DNA from: JAURFX01 sp038125265
GTDB taxonomy: Bacteria > Pseudomonadota > Gammaproteobacteria > Steroidobacterales > Rariloculaceae
NCBI GenBank assembly: GCA_038125265.1
Contig: JAYPDM010000013.1
Coordinates: 1-32,960 of the forward strand
Direction: 5' to 3'
DNA: 32,960 bases
Each line of letters starts with the position of its first letter. Positions within the stretch are counted from its first letter, which is position 1. Of this stretch, positions 7,808-15,021 are shown one piece after another. The notes under the pieces were generated by a model. The model saw only the letters and a list, made by a program, of their open reading frames with translations, was not told where the DNA came from and did no database searches. The translations under genes were made by a program, and so were the position numbers.

Positions 7808-8419
7808 ATGTTTTATGAAGTTAAAAATGGTCATCCACTTCCACATAACCCAATATATGCTTGTGTGGTTCCAAGACCGATTGGATGGATTTCCTCGATT
7901 GACGAAAAGGGGACCCATAATTTAGCTCCCTATAGTTTTTTTAATGCTGTAAGCGTTGACCCTCCAATGATCATGTTCTGTCCTTGTGGATTTCATGCTG
8001 AGGGCGGTGAAAAAGACAGTGGAATTAATGCTATTGATAGGGGTGAGTTTGTCTATAGTATGGCAACCTATGAAATGAAAGATGCTATGAACTTATCATC
8101 TATTTCTGCACCTAGAGATCAAGACGAATTTGAGATTGCTGGTGTTGAAAAGGCTGATTCAATACTTATTGATCCTCCTCGCGTGAAGTCATCGCCTATC
8201 AGCTTTGAATGTAAAACATGGAAGGTTATTGATTTACCCCTTGCAAAGAATGGATCAAAGAATACCATTGTGATTGGATCGGTGATTGGCGTTCATATCG
8301 ATGATTCATGTCTCGTTGATGGCAAGATAGATTTACTAAAGATACGTCCAATTTCTAGACTCGGTTATAAGGATTATGCAGTGATTGATGAACTTTTTTC
8401 TTTGCAAAGACCAGATTAA
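7808..8419 (+). CDS. Flavin reductase-like FMN-binding split-barrel protein
   Basis: A 203-residue protein of the flavin reductase-like domain family (DIM6/NTAB type). Typical sequence elements are the early VVPRPIGWISS, then NLAPYSFFNAVSVDPPMIMFC, and a later GSVIGVHID strand. Members bind FMN in a split beta-barrel. They act as NAD(P)H:flavin oxidoreductases for two-component monooxygenases, or as FMN-containing oxidoreductases in their own right. No partner monooxygenase is next to it in this window. The stop codon overlaps the start of the esterase gene by one base (TAATG), so translation of the two is coupled. Confidence 0.9.
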   Translation: MFYEVKNGHPLPHNPIYACVVPRPIGWISSIDEKGTHNLAPYSFFNAVSVDPPMIMFCPCGFHAEGGEKDSGINAIDRGEFVYSMATYEMKDAMNLSSISAPRDQDEFEIAGVEKADSILIDPPRVKSSPISFECKTWKVIDLPLAKNGSKNTIVIGSVIGVHIDDSCLVDGKIDLLKIRPISRLGYKDYAVIDELFSLQRPD

Positions 8420-9465
8420 TGACTGTTGATCGAGTGAGTATCAATTCTTATGCATTGAAGGGAAACTTTCTAAAGGACCCCTCTGAGCGAGAAATTCTTA
8501 TCTGGACTCCTTCAGACTACAGCCAGAATTCTAAGCAAAAATTGCCAGTGATCTATGCCCTTGCTGGGTTCATGGGCACGAATTATTCTTTTGAGAACTG
8601 GAGCCCTTTCAAGGAATCGCTATCAAATCGTCTTGATAGGCTCTACCAAAAAAAACTTATTGGCCCTTGCATGGTTGTAATGCCCGATTGTTTTACCTCT
8701 CTGGGTGGCAATCAATATATTAATTCAACTGCCGTAGGTCATTATGGTGATTTTATAAATAAAGACCTAGTGCCTTTTATAGATAAAGAATTTAATACCT
8801 TGCCTCACAAACAGCATCGCGGTTGCTTTGGTAAGTCTTCAGGTGGTTATGGCTCTATGATGATGGCAGTGAACTATCCACATAATTGGGGTTCAATAGT
8901 TTCACATTCAGGTGATTCGTATTTTGACTTCTTGTATCGCTTAGATTGGCCAAACACTCTAAATGAGCTATCACGATTTAGAATTAATAATGCCAATCAA
9001 AGCCAAATAGATGGATTAAAAGAGGGTAAAGACGATGGCAGGATAGATGCTTTTTTAAAAAAAATTAAGAATAAAAATAAACTCTCTCACGGGGAATCAC
9101 ATGCTCTGATGAATATAGCCATGGCTGCATTTTATGACCCTGATCCCGATACCGAATTAGGTTTTAGAGTCCCCTTTAATCTTGACACTGGAGAACTGAT
9201 TGAAGGGCGCTGGAAAAATTGGCTTAGTTTTGATCCTATTCACTTAGTTGCGAGCCATAAACATAACTTTGATAAGTTAAAACTATTCTTTTTTGATTGT
9301 GGAAGCCGAGATCAGTATCAGATACATTTTGGTGCAAGAAGACTTCATGAGATATGTAATGAGAATAATATAGCCCATGAGTATCAGGAATTTGATGATA
9401 CACATTCTGGAATCGATTACAGGTTAGATGTCAGCTTACCTAAACTCTATGAGGCTATCCGGTAA
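8419..9465 (+). CDS. Alpha/beta hydrolase, putative esterase (esterase D type)
   Basis: A 348-residue member of the esterase D/feruloyl esterase-like alpha/beta hydrolases (Pfam PF00756 type). The nucleophile elbow is GKSSGG with Ser140. A candidate Asp follows in DCGSRDQYQI, and the catalytic His is probably the one in DDTHSGIDYR near the C-terminus. The oxyanion region may be YALAGFMGTN (about 46-55). There is no signal peptide, so it acts in the cytoplasm. Relatives hydrolyse S-formylglutathione, acyl esters or siderophore esters; the substrate here is unknown. It starts in the TAATG overlap with the flavin reductase gene and ends two bases from the convergent nitroreductase gene. Confidence 0.88.
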   Translation: MTVDRVSINSYALKGNFLKDPSEREILIWTPSDYSQNSKQKLPVIYALAGFMGTNYSFENWSPFKESLSNRLDRLYQKKLIGPCMVVMPDCFTSLGGNQYINSTAVGHYGDFINKDLVPFIDKEFNTLPHKQHRGCFGKSSGGYGSMMMAVNYPHNWGSIVSHSGDSYFDFLYRLDWPNTLNELSRFRINNANQSQIDGLKEGKDDGRIDAFLKKIKNKNKLSHGESHALMNIAMAAFYDPDPDTELGFRVPFNLDTGELIEGRWKNWLSFDPIHLVASHKHNFDKLKLFFFDCGSRDQYQIHFGARRLHEICNENNIAHEYQEFDDTHSGIDYRLDVSLPKLYEAIR

Positions 9466-9467
9466 CT

Positions 9468-10004
9468 TTACTTTTCTCGATATATTAATTTCTCTGGCGT
9501 TCCAATGTGAATAAATCCAAGGACGATGTCTTCATTTTTCAATTGAAAGAAATCTAAAAAAGATTTACTTCTTGAGGGCCACCCCGTAACCCATTTAGCG
9601 CCAAATCCAAGCTGATTAAATGCTAATAGTAAATTCTGACATAATGCTCCACCAGAGAGATACTGTTCGATAATGGGAATTTTTGGATTATCAATTACTA
9701 CTTTCGAGGTTACCACTAATAAAAGAGGTGTCCTTTGAAACTTAAGAAACTCAGCTTCTATCTGACTATCCGTTGATTGTGGATTGTTTTCTATAAAAAT
9801 TGCTCTTCTTAATTTAGAGAGATTAATTTGTTCAGTCTTCTTATAAATCGCAATGTTCCATGGCTTAAGATTCCCATGATCTGGAACGTCCTTACTTATG
9901 CTAATAGCATGTTCTATTTCATCATCATTTGGACCAGGGTCAACCAGGAGGTTGATTGGTGTTGATAATCTTTTAAAAAAGCTTTTTGATAGTTGCTTGC
10001 TCAT
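9468..10004 (-). CDS. Nitroreductase family protein, YdjA-like
   Basis: A small (178 aa) FMN-dependent nitroreductase-family protein. The motif ISKDVPDHGNLKPW matches the APDHG.L.PW sequence of YdjA/TdsD-like members, and GALCQNLLLAFNQLGFGAKWVTG matches the family's later helix and strand. These enzymes reduce nitro groups, quinones or enones with NAD(P)H. I start the gene at the ATG at 10004; a longer open frame to 10304 runs antisense through the start of the Mo hydroxylase gene and does not resemble the family. It is divergent from the Mo hydroxylase operon with only 46 bases between starts, so the two may share control, but no functional link is shown. Confidence 0.87.
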   Translation of the reverse strand: MSKQLSKSFFKRLSTPINLLVDPGPNDDEIEHAISISKDVPDHGNLKPWNIAIYKKTEQINLSKLRRAIFIENNPQSTDSQIEAEFLKFQRTPLLLVVTSKVVIDNPKIPIIEQYLSGGALCQNLLLAFNQLGFGAKWVTGWPSRSKSFLDFFQLKNEDIVLGFIHIGTPEKLIYREK

Positions 10005-10050
10005 CAGAATAATTATAAAGTCAAATGGATAATTTTTTTCAGGGGGATTC

Positions 10051-12453
10051 ATGGCATTTAATTTGATTGGAAAAAATTTTACGCCACCAGATATATATTC
10101 AAAGGTAACAGGTAAAGCAAAGTACGCTGAAGATTTTAAAGTTGAAGGTATGGTGTTTTGCAGATTACTGACAAGCACAATTCCACATGCCCGTGTCTCA
10201 AATATAAATTTAAATGAAGCATTAAGTACGCCTGGCGTGCTCGGGGTGCTGACTGCGGATGAGGTTACAGCTACAGATATTATGGATAACCCTATCTTGA
10301 CCAATCATCCAAAATTTATTGGTCAGCCAATATTAGCAGTGGCTGCAGAGTCTGAGCAAATTGCCCAGGATGCTATTGAGAAAATATCTTTTGAAATTGA
10401 AGCACTTCCATTCACAGTCGACCCCCTAGAAAGTTTATTCCCTGGTGGGCCAAATGCCAGAATGGAGGGAAATGTTGCTAATCCAGGTATAGAACCTGAG
10501 GAGGTAAAATGGCAAGTGAGCGACTTTGTTGCTGCGGGTGAAAGCCATTTACCTATGGGCTCTCCATCAAGAGAGTGGAGCTATGGAGATTTAGATAGTG
10601 CTTTTGCAAGTTCGGTATATGTACTTGAAGAGTCGTTTGTCACACAGGGATTGTCGCACAACTCAATGGAGCCTCGTACAGCACTTGCATACTGGGATGG
10701 AGATAAATGCATTCTTCATGCCTCATCGCAATCACAGAGCTTTCCTCATCCCGGAGTTGCATCTTACATAGGCATTGCCCCTGAAAATCTTGTATTTATT
10801 GCAGAATTCTGTGGTGGTGGATTTGGTTCTAAGGGTGGAGCTTATCCTTATGTCGCTATACCTGCATTAATGTCAAAAAAGATTAATCGCCCTGTGATGA
10901 TGCGTATCAGCAGGAATGAAGAGGCTTTAATTGGCTCTGCCAGACCTGGATTCCAAGGAAGGGCAAGATTAGGATTTGATCAGAATGGAAAAATGCTAGC
11001 TGCAGATCTTTATATTGTGCAAGATAACGGACCTACCAATGGTTTCAATGACTGGCTCTCTGCAGGAGATGCACTATCCCTCGTTTACACTCCTAATGCC
11101 ATGCGTTTTAGAGGGGTTCCAGTGTTAACAAACACACCTCATAGAGGACCGCAAAGAGGCCCCGGGCAAAACCAAATTGCAAATGCCATTGAGCCTATGA
11201 TCGATAAAGCTGCAAGAGAGTTAAATATCGATCCGCTTGCAATAAGAAAAATTAATGCACCTAATAACCAATCGAAATACGGTGGCTCGCAAACAAGCGT
11301 GACTAGTGCCTATCTTAGTGAGGCATTAGATCAGGGTGCCGAGATGTTTAATTGGAATGAACGCAGGCAACGAAGCGGGCAACGTAATGGTACCAAGGTC
11401 ACGGGTATTGGTATTGGAACTGCCTATCATTCCGCTGGCTCAAATGGATTCGATGGGTTATTAAGAATTGATACAGATGGAATTTTGCATATTCATACGG
11501 GTGTAGGGAATCTAGGAACTTATTCCCATACTGCAACATCGAGAGTGGCGGCAGAGGTATTAGGATATTCTTGGGATCGCTGCGTGGTCGAAAGAGGCGA
11601 TAGCAGTAAAGGGCTCCCATGGAATTTAGGACAATTTGGGAGTAATACCTCATTTACAATGACGCGCACCAACTATGCTGCTGCGCAGGATGCTGTGATT
11701 AAAATTAAGCAAATTGCTGCATTAAGATTAGGTGGGAGCGAAGAAGACTATGAGTTACATAATGAGAGGGTGCAGCATTCCAATGATCCAAATGTCTCAT
11801 TGAGCTTTGCCGAAGTTGCTCAAATTGCAATAGTGGAGGGTGGAAGCTATTCTGGATTAACATATCCAGATGAAATTAATCCCATGACAAAAAGAGCGGT
11901 TGACCATCTAGCTGGCTCTGGATTAATTGGTGTTGGTAGGGACAATCTTGCTAGAAGCGGGAGTGTTGCAGCCCTTGCGGCAGGTTTTATTGAAATTGAA
12001 CTGGACCTTGAAACAGGCGATTGGGAGATTAAAGATTATGTGGGAATTGCTGATTGTGGCACAGTGCTCCATCCACTAGGGCTTAGTCATCAGGTAAAAG
12101 GAGGGGCGGTTATGGGGATAGGATTAGCAGGTTATGAGCGACATATCTATGATCCTCAGAATGGCTTACCTGCTCATTTGGGACTTTGTCATTCTAAACT
12201 ACCAACCTATCTTGATGTACCCTCTGAAATGCGTTGGGGTGCTGTAGCGCTTGAAGATCCTGAGAATCCAGTTGGAGCAAAGGGTATCGGTGAGCCAGTG
12301 CAGGGGTGTGCATCAGCTGCTCTATTATGTGCTATCTCTGATGCATTGGGCGGTCATCTGTTTAATCGAACCCCGGTTGTAAAAGATATGATTATTAATT
12401 TTACAGCTGGACAAAATCAGTCTTATGGACCATTACAAATAAGTAGTGCATAG
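10051..12453 (+). CDS. Molybdenum hydroxylase large subunit, xanthine dehydrogenase family
   Basis: The 800-residue catalytic subunit binds the molybdopterin cytosine dinucleotide cofactor and hydroxylates a substrate using water. The N-terminal aldehyde oxidase/xanthine dehydrogenase a/b hammerhead domain spans about 10-125 (YSKVTGKAKYAEDF). The Moco domain has CGGGFGSKGG (254-263), RGPQRGPG (365-372) and the catalytic glutamate E748 in VGAKGIGEPVQG. No Cys is present in the 365-372 loop, so it is not a form I CO dehydrogenase. It is first in a large-small-FAD operon. It has no signal of its own, so export would be by co-transport with the Tat-signal small subunit, as in PaoABC. Substrate class is open: aldehydes and N-heterocycles are both possible. 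Confidence 0.93.
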   Translation: MAFNLIGKNFTPPDIYSKVTGKAKYAEDFKVEGMVFCRLLTSTIPHARVSNINLNEALSTPGVLGVLTADEVTATDIMDNPILTNHPKFIGQPILAVAAESEQIAQDAIEKISFEIEALPFTVDPLESLFPGGPNARMEGNVANPGIEPEEVKWQVSDFVAAGESHLPMGSPSREWSYGDLDSAFASSVYVLEESFVTQGLSHNSMEPRTALAYWDGDKCILHASSQSQSFPHPGVASYIGIAPENLVFIAEFCGGGFGSKGGAYPYVAIPALMSKKINRPVMMRISRNEEALIGSARPGFQGRARLGFDQNGKMLAADLYIVQDNGPTNGFNDWLSAGDALSLVYTPNAMRFRGVPVLTNTPHRGPQRGPGQNQIANAIEPMIDKAARELNIDPLAIRKINAPNNQSKYGGSQTSVTSAYLSEALDQGAEMFNWNERRQRSGQRNGTKVTGIGIGTAYHSAGSNGFDGLLRIDTDGILHIHTGVGNLGTYSHTATSRVAAEVLGYSWDRCVVERGDSSKGLPWNLGQFGSNTSFTMTRTNYAAAQDAVIKIKQIAALRLGGSEEDYELHNERVQHSNDPNVSLSFAEVAQIAIVEGGSYSGLTYPDEINPMTKRAVDHLAGSGLIGVGRDNLARSGSVAALAAGFIEIELDLETGDWEIKDYVGIADCGTVLHPLGLSHQVKGGAVMGIGLAGYERHIYDPQNGLPAHLGLCHSKLPTYLDVPSEMRWGAVALEDPENPVGAKGIGEPVQGCASAALLCAISDALGGHLFNRTPVVKDMIINFTAGQNQSYGPLQISSA

Positions 12454-12509
12454 ACATAAAGTAGATTTAATAATTTCATAACTTATGGTAAAAATAAGAT
12501 AGGAAAAAA

Positions 12510-13112
12510 ATGATTACACAGCCAAAAACATCGAGAAGAAATTTTATTAAAGGAGTGATCGCTTCTGGAGCTGCTGCCTCATCATCAGCCTATATGTTCG
12601 GTGTGTCTGGCTGTTCTAATCAGCAGGTGTCACCGGGGGGAGTCGAGAGATTGATTTCTCTGAATGTAAATGGCATGACTCGAAATGTTGACGTCCTTCC
12701 TAACGAGACGTTAGCCATGACATTACGATATAAACTTGGACTTACAGGTACCAAACTAGGCTGCGATCGAGGAGAGTGTGGAGCTTGCACTGTTTTAGTG
12801 GATGGTGTCAATCTTTATGCCTGTTCACTGCTTACCCATACCGCAAGAAATAAACAAATTATTACAATCGAGGGCCTAGAGTCCTCAGATGGGATGTTAC
12901 ATCCTGTTCAGCAGGCAATGATTGATGAGCTTGGACCTCAGTGTGGTTTTTGTACACCTGGACAAATTATGAGTGCAGTAGCATTGTTATCGAATAACCC
13001 AAATCCTACCAGAGATGAGGTCAGAAGGGCGCTCTCAGGTAACTTATGCCGTTGCGGTGCTTATGATCATTATATAAATGCAGTAATGTTGGCTGCTGAG
13101 AGGGGGGTATAG
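12510..13112 (+). CDS. Mo hydroxylase 2Fe-2S subunit with Tat lipoprotein signal
   Basis: A 200-residue small subunit carrying two [2Fe-2S] clusters. The plant-type domain has C85, C90, C93 and C105 (GCDRGECGACT...YAC) and the helical domain has C145, C148, C180 and C182 (CGFC, CRCG). The N-terminus has a twin-arginine motif, SRRNFIK (residues 8-14), a weakly hydrophobic Ala/Ser segment and then V-S-G-C at 32-35, which fits a lipobox. The mature complex is therefore expected in the periplasm and possibly lipid-anchored. PaoA of E. coli has a comparable Tat signal but is soluble. Electrons pass from Mo through these clusters to the FAD subunit. An AGGA site lies before the ATG, 56 bases after the large-subunit stop. 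Confidence 0.94.
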   Translation: MITQPKTSRRNFIKGVIASGAAASSSAYMFGVSGCSNQQVSPGGVERLISLNVNGMTRNVDVLPNETLAMTLRYKLGLTGTKLGCDRGECGACTVLVDGVNLYACSLLTHTARNKQIITIEGLESSDGMLHPVQQAMIDELGPQCGFCTPGQIMSAVALLSNNPNPTRDEVRRALSGNLCRCGAYDHYINAVMLAAERGV

Positions 13113-13114
13113 TT

Positions 13115-14101
13115 ATGGCTAAAGACATGATGCCCGCTTTTGAGTTATATCAGCCCGATAGCCTAGACAACGCATTAGAGTTATTGAGTAGATTTGGAGA
13201 CCAGTCATGGATTGTTGCTGGTGGGCATGACTCTTTTGATTGGTTCAAAGATAGAACAAAGTATGCTCAATATGTGATTGATCTTAACAATGTCAATGAG
13301 CTCAAAGGTATTACTGAAACGTCAGAAGGAATTGAAATCGGTGCGATGACATCTTTAACTGAAATCGAACTCAATGATGTGATCAGGCAACGTTATTCTT
13401 TACTATCTGATGCAGTTTCAAGGGTGGCAAGCCCTCAAATTCGACATATTGGCACGATCGGTGGGAATCTTAATCAAGATGCGCGATGCTGGTATTACAG
13501 ATACGGTGTAGATTGTTATCGAGCAGGCGGCAATAGCTGTTATGCTGACACTCCTGAGGGTCAGAATAGAGAGCATTGCCTATGGGGTGCCTCCAGATGC
13601 GTAGCGGTATCTCCATCTGATGTTGCTCCGGCCATGGTAGTGCTCGAGGCTACAATGGTTATTGCAAGTGCAAATGGCCTAAGAGAGGTCCCTGCAGAAG
13701 ACTATTTTATAGGTCCCAATATTGATATTGAGAGAATGACGGTAATTGAGCCAGGTGAGGTGTTAGTCTCAATTAAAATCCCAAATACTTGGGCCAATGC
13801 GATGTTTTATTTTGAGAAGGTTGCTGATAGAAATACATGGGATTTCCCATTGGTAAATATTTCTCGCGCCATGTTTATTGAAAATGGTTTAGTCAGCAGA
13901 ATTCGAATGGCTGCTGGGGCCGTAGAATGCATACCAAGACGATTATCAGTTGTTGAGCAAGTTGTTACTGGCAGTGAAATTAATGATGAGACTGCAGAGC
14001 TTGCATCCCAAGCAGCAACCAGAGGCGCAACACCCCTTAATTTTAACCATTTTAAAATTCCACTATTGCAAAATTTGGTTAAGCGAGCGCTTAGGGCCTA
14101 G
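13115..14101 (+). CDS. Mo hydroxylase FAD subunit with predicted extra [4Fe-4S] loop
   Basis: A 328-residue CoxM/PaoB-type FAD-binding subunit. FAD is held by AGGHDS (35-40) and by TIGGNLNQD (114-122). Directly after the second FAD motif comes an inserted loop (125-162) with five cysteines: C125, C134, C142, C155 and C162. In 4-hydroxybenzoyl-CoA reductase HcrB and in PaoB this position holds a [4Fe-4S] cluster, so a similar cluster is likely here. The spacing differs from HcrB and one Cys is extra. SPSDVAPAM closes the loop as usual. The gene starts two bases after the 2Fe-2S subunit stop. It ends in a four-base CTAG overlap with the convergent lyase gene. Confidence 0.93.
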   Translation: MAKDMMPAFELYQPDSLDNALELLSRFGDQSWIVAGGHDSFDWFKDRTKYAQYVIDLNNVNELKGITETSEGIEIGAMTSLTEIELNDVIRQRYSLLSDAVSRVASPQIRHIGTIGGNLNQDARCWYYRYGVDCYRAGGNSCYADTPEGQNREHCLWGASRCVAVSPSDVAPAMVVLEATMVIASANGLREVPAEDYFIGPNIDIERMTVIEPGEVLVSIKIPNTWANAMFYFEKVADRNTWDFPLVNISRAMFIENGLVSRIRMAAGAVECIPRRLSVVEQVVTGSEINDETAELASQAATRGATPLNFNHFKIPLLQNLVKRALRA

Positions 14102-14946
14102 TCGGAGGCGCCTACAATATCCAAAGCCCTTTTGTAGACAGGGATATCAATAACTTTATTGTTTAAAGAGGTCGATCCTCTCCCTTCTTTTGCAGCGCTT
14201 TCAAAATGCCTGATTACCTCTTTGGCATTTTCAACTTCCTCTGTGGATGGCCTGAAGTGGTTATTGATGATGTCAATTTGATTGGGATGAATCGCAAATT
14301 TTCCTTTAAAGCCAAGCTGCTTTACAAACTCAATATTTTTTATTAACCCTTGGTCGTTTTTAAAATTAAAGTAGGGAGTGTCGAGTGCATAGATGCCATT
14401 AGCTCTTGCAGCAATGGCTATACTTTGTCTTGCATAGCTTAGGTCATTCTCATCATCACTTCTCTTGATGCCAAGATCCTGCGCAAAATCTTCCCCACCG
14501 AATGCTGCAGCAATGATATTAGGGCTCATATCAAGAATGTTTGGCGCACGAGTAATTGCCTCTGCTGACTCAAGCCATGGAATAATTTTTATTTGATTAA
14601 CTTCATCCTTTTTATATTTTTCTAATAATTTGATTAATTGCACTAAATCCTCAGGATTGCGAATTTTTCCGATGGAGATTCCATAAATATTAAATTTGGT
14701 GAGTTCTTGTATTTCGTATTCTATAAATTCACTTTGAATATTATTAACCCTGGGGATAACAGGAACGCCAGAAGATATAAGTATAGGTAAGTACTTTAAG
14801 ATGCAGTTCAGTGCATTTATTTTTTCTGATTCTGTAACAGAGTCCTCTAAATCAGGAATGTAAGCACTTGGCTTCAAGCTTAATGCTTTCTCCAGCATAT
14901 TCTCTTTATTTCCAGGAATAAAAAGTAGGCTCTTAAAAATTTTCAT
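14098..14946 (-). CDS. HpcH/HpaI aldolase/citrate lyase family protein (CitE-like CoA lyase)
   Basis: A 282-residue TIM-barrel protein of the citrate lyase beta-like family (Mcl/CitE/beta-methylmalyl-CoA lyase type). Family signatures are LLFIPGNKENMLEKAL at the start and PDLEDSVTESEK, where Glu and Asp help bind Mg2+. IIPWLESAEAI carries the later Glu, and GGEDFAQDLG and FAIHPNQIDIIN complete the pattern. These enzymes cleave or condense malyl-CoA, citramalyl-CoA or related esters to a 2-keto acid or glyoxylate plus acyl-CoA; the exact substrate is unclear. No citrate lyase alpha or gamma subunit is nearby. It is divergent from pyruvate carboxylase, which fits a shared role around pyruvate, oxaloacetate and acetyl-CoA. 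Confidence 0.9.
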   Translation of the reverse strand: MKIFKSLLFIPGNKENMLEKALSLKPSAYIPDLEDSVTESEKINALNCILKYLPILISSGVPVIPRVNNIQSEFIEYEIQELTKFNIYGISIGKIRNPEDLVQLIKLLEKYKKDEVNQIKIIPWLESAEAITRAPNILDMSPNIIAAAFGGEDFAQDLGIKRSDDENDLSYARQSIAIAARANGIYALDTPYFNFKNDQGLIKNIEFVKQLGFKGKFAIHPNQIDIINNHFRPSTEEVENAKEVIRHFESAAKEGRGSTSLNNKVIDIPVYKRALDIVGASD

Positions 14947-15021
14947 TATTTATTTATTAAATTAAATTTCATATTAAAGATAAATTACAATATATAACGT
15001 CATTTATTAAATTTATTTTCA
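14947..15021. promoter_or_regulatory. Very AT-rich divergent promoter region, lyase / pyruvate carboxylase
   Basis: These 75 bases are more than 80 percent A+T and separate two divergent starts. For the plus strand a weak pair can be drawn: TTCATA at 14968-14973 and TATATA at 14991-14996, 17 bases apart, which would give a short leader before the TTG at 15022. Both boxes match only four of six consensus bases, so this is a suggestion. No clear Shine-Dalgarno site precedes the TTG. Confidence 0.3.

Noticed and set aside
10005..10304. A 100-residue N-terminal extension of the nitroreductase
   Set aside because: The extension is antisense to the start of the Mo hydroxylase gene and has no family resemblance; the ATG at 10004 gives the usual length.
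10051..12453. Form I carbon monoxide dehydrogenase large subunit (CoxL)
   Set aside because: CoxL has an active-site loop with a Cys (AYRCSFR). The matching region here is RGPQRGPG without Cys.
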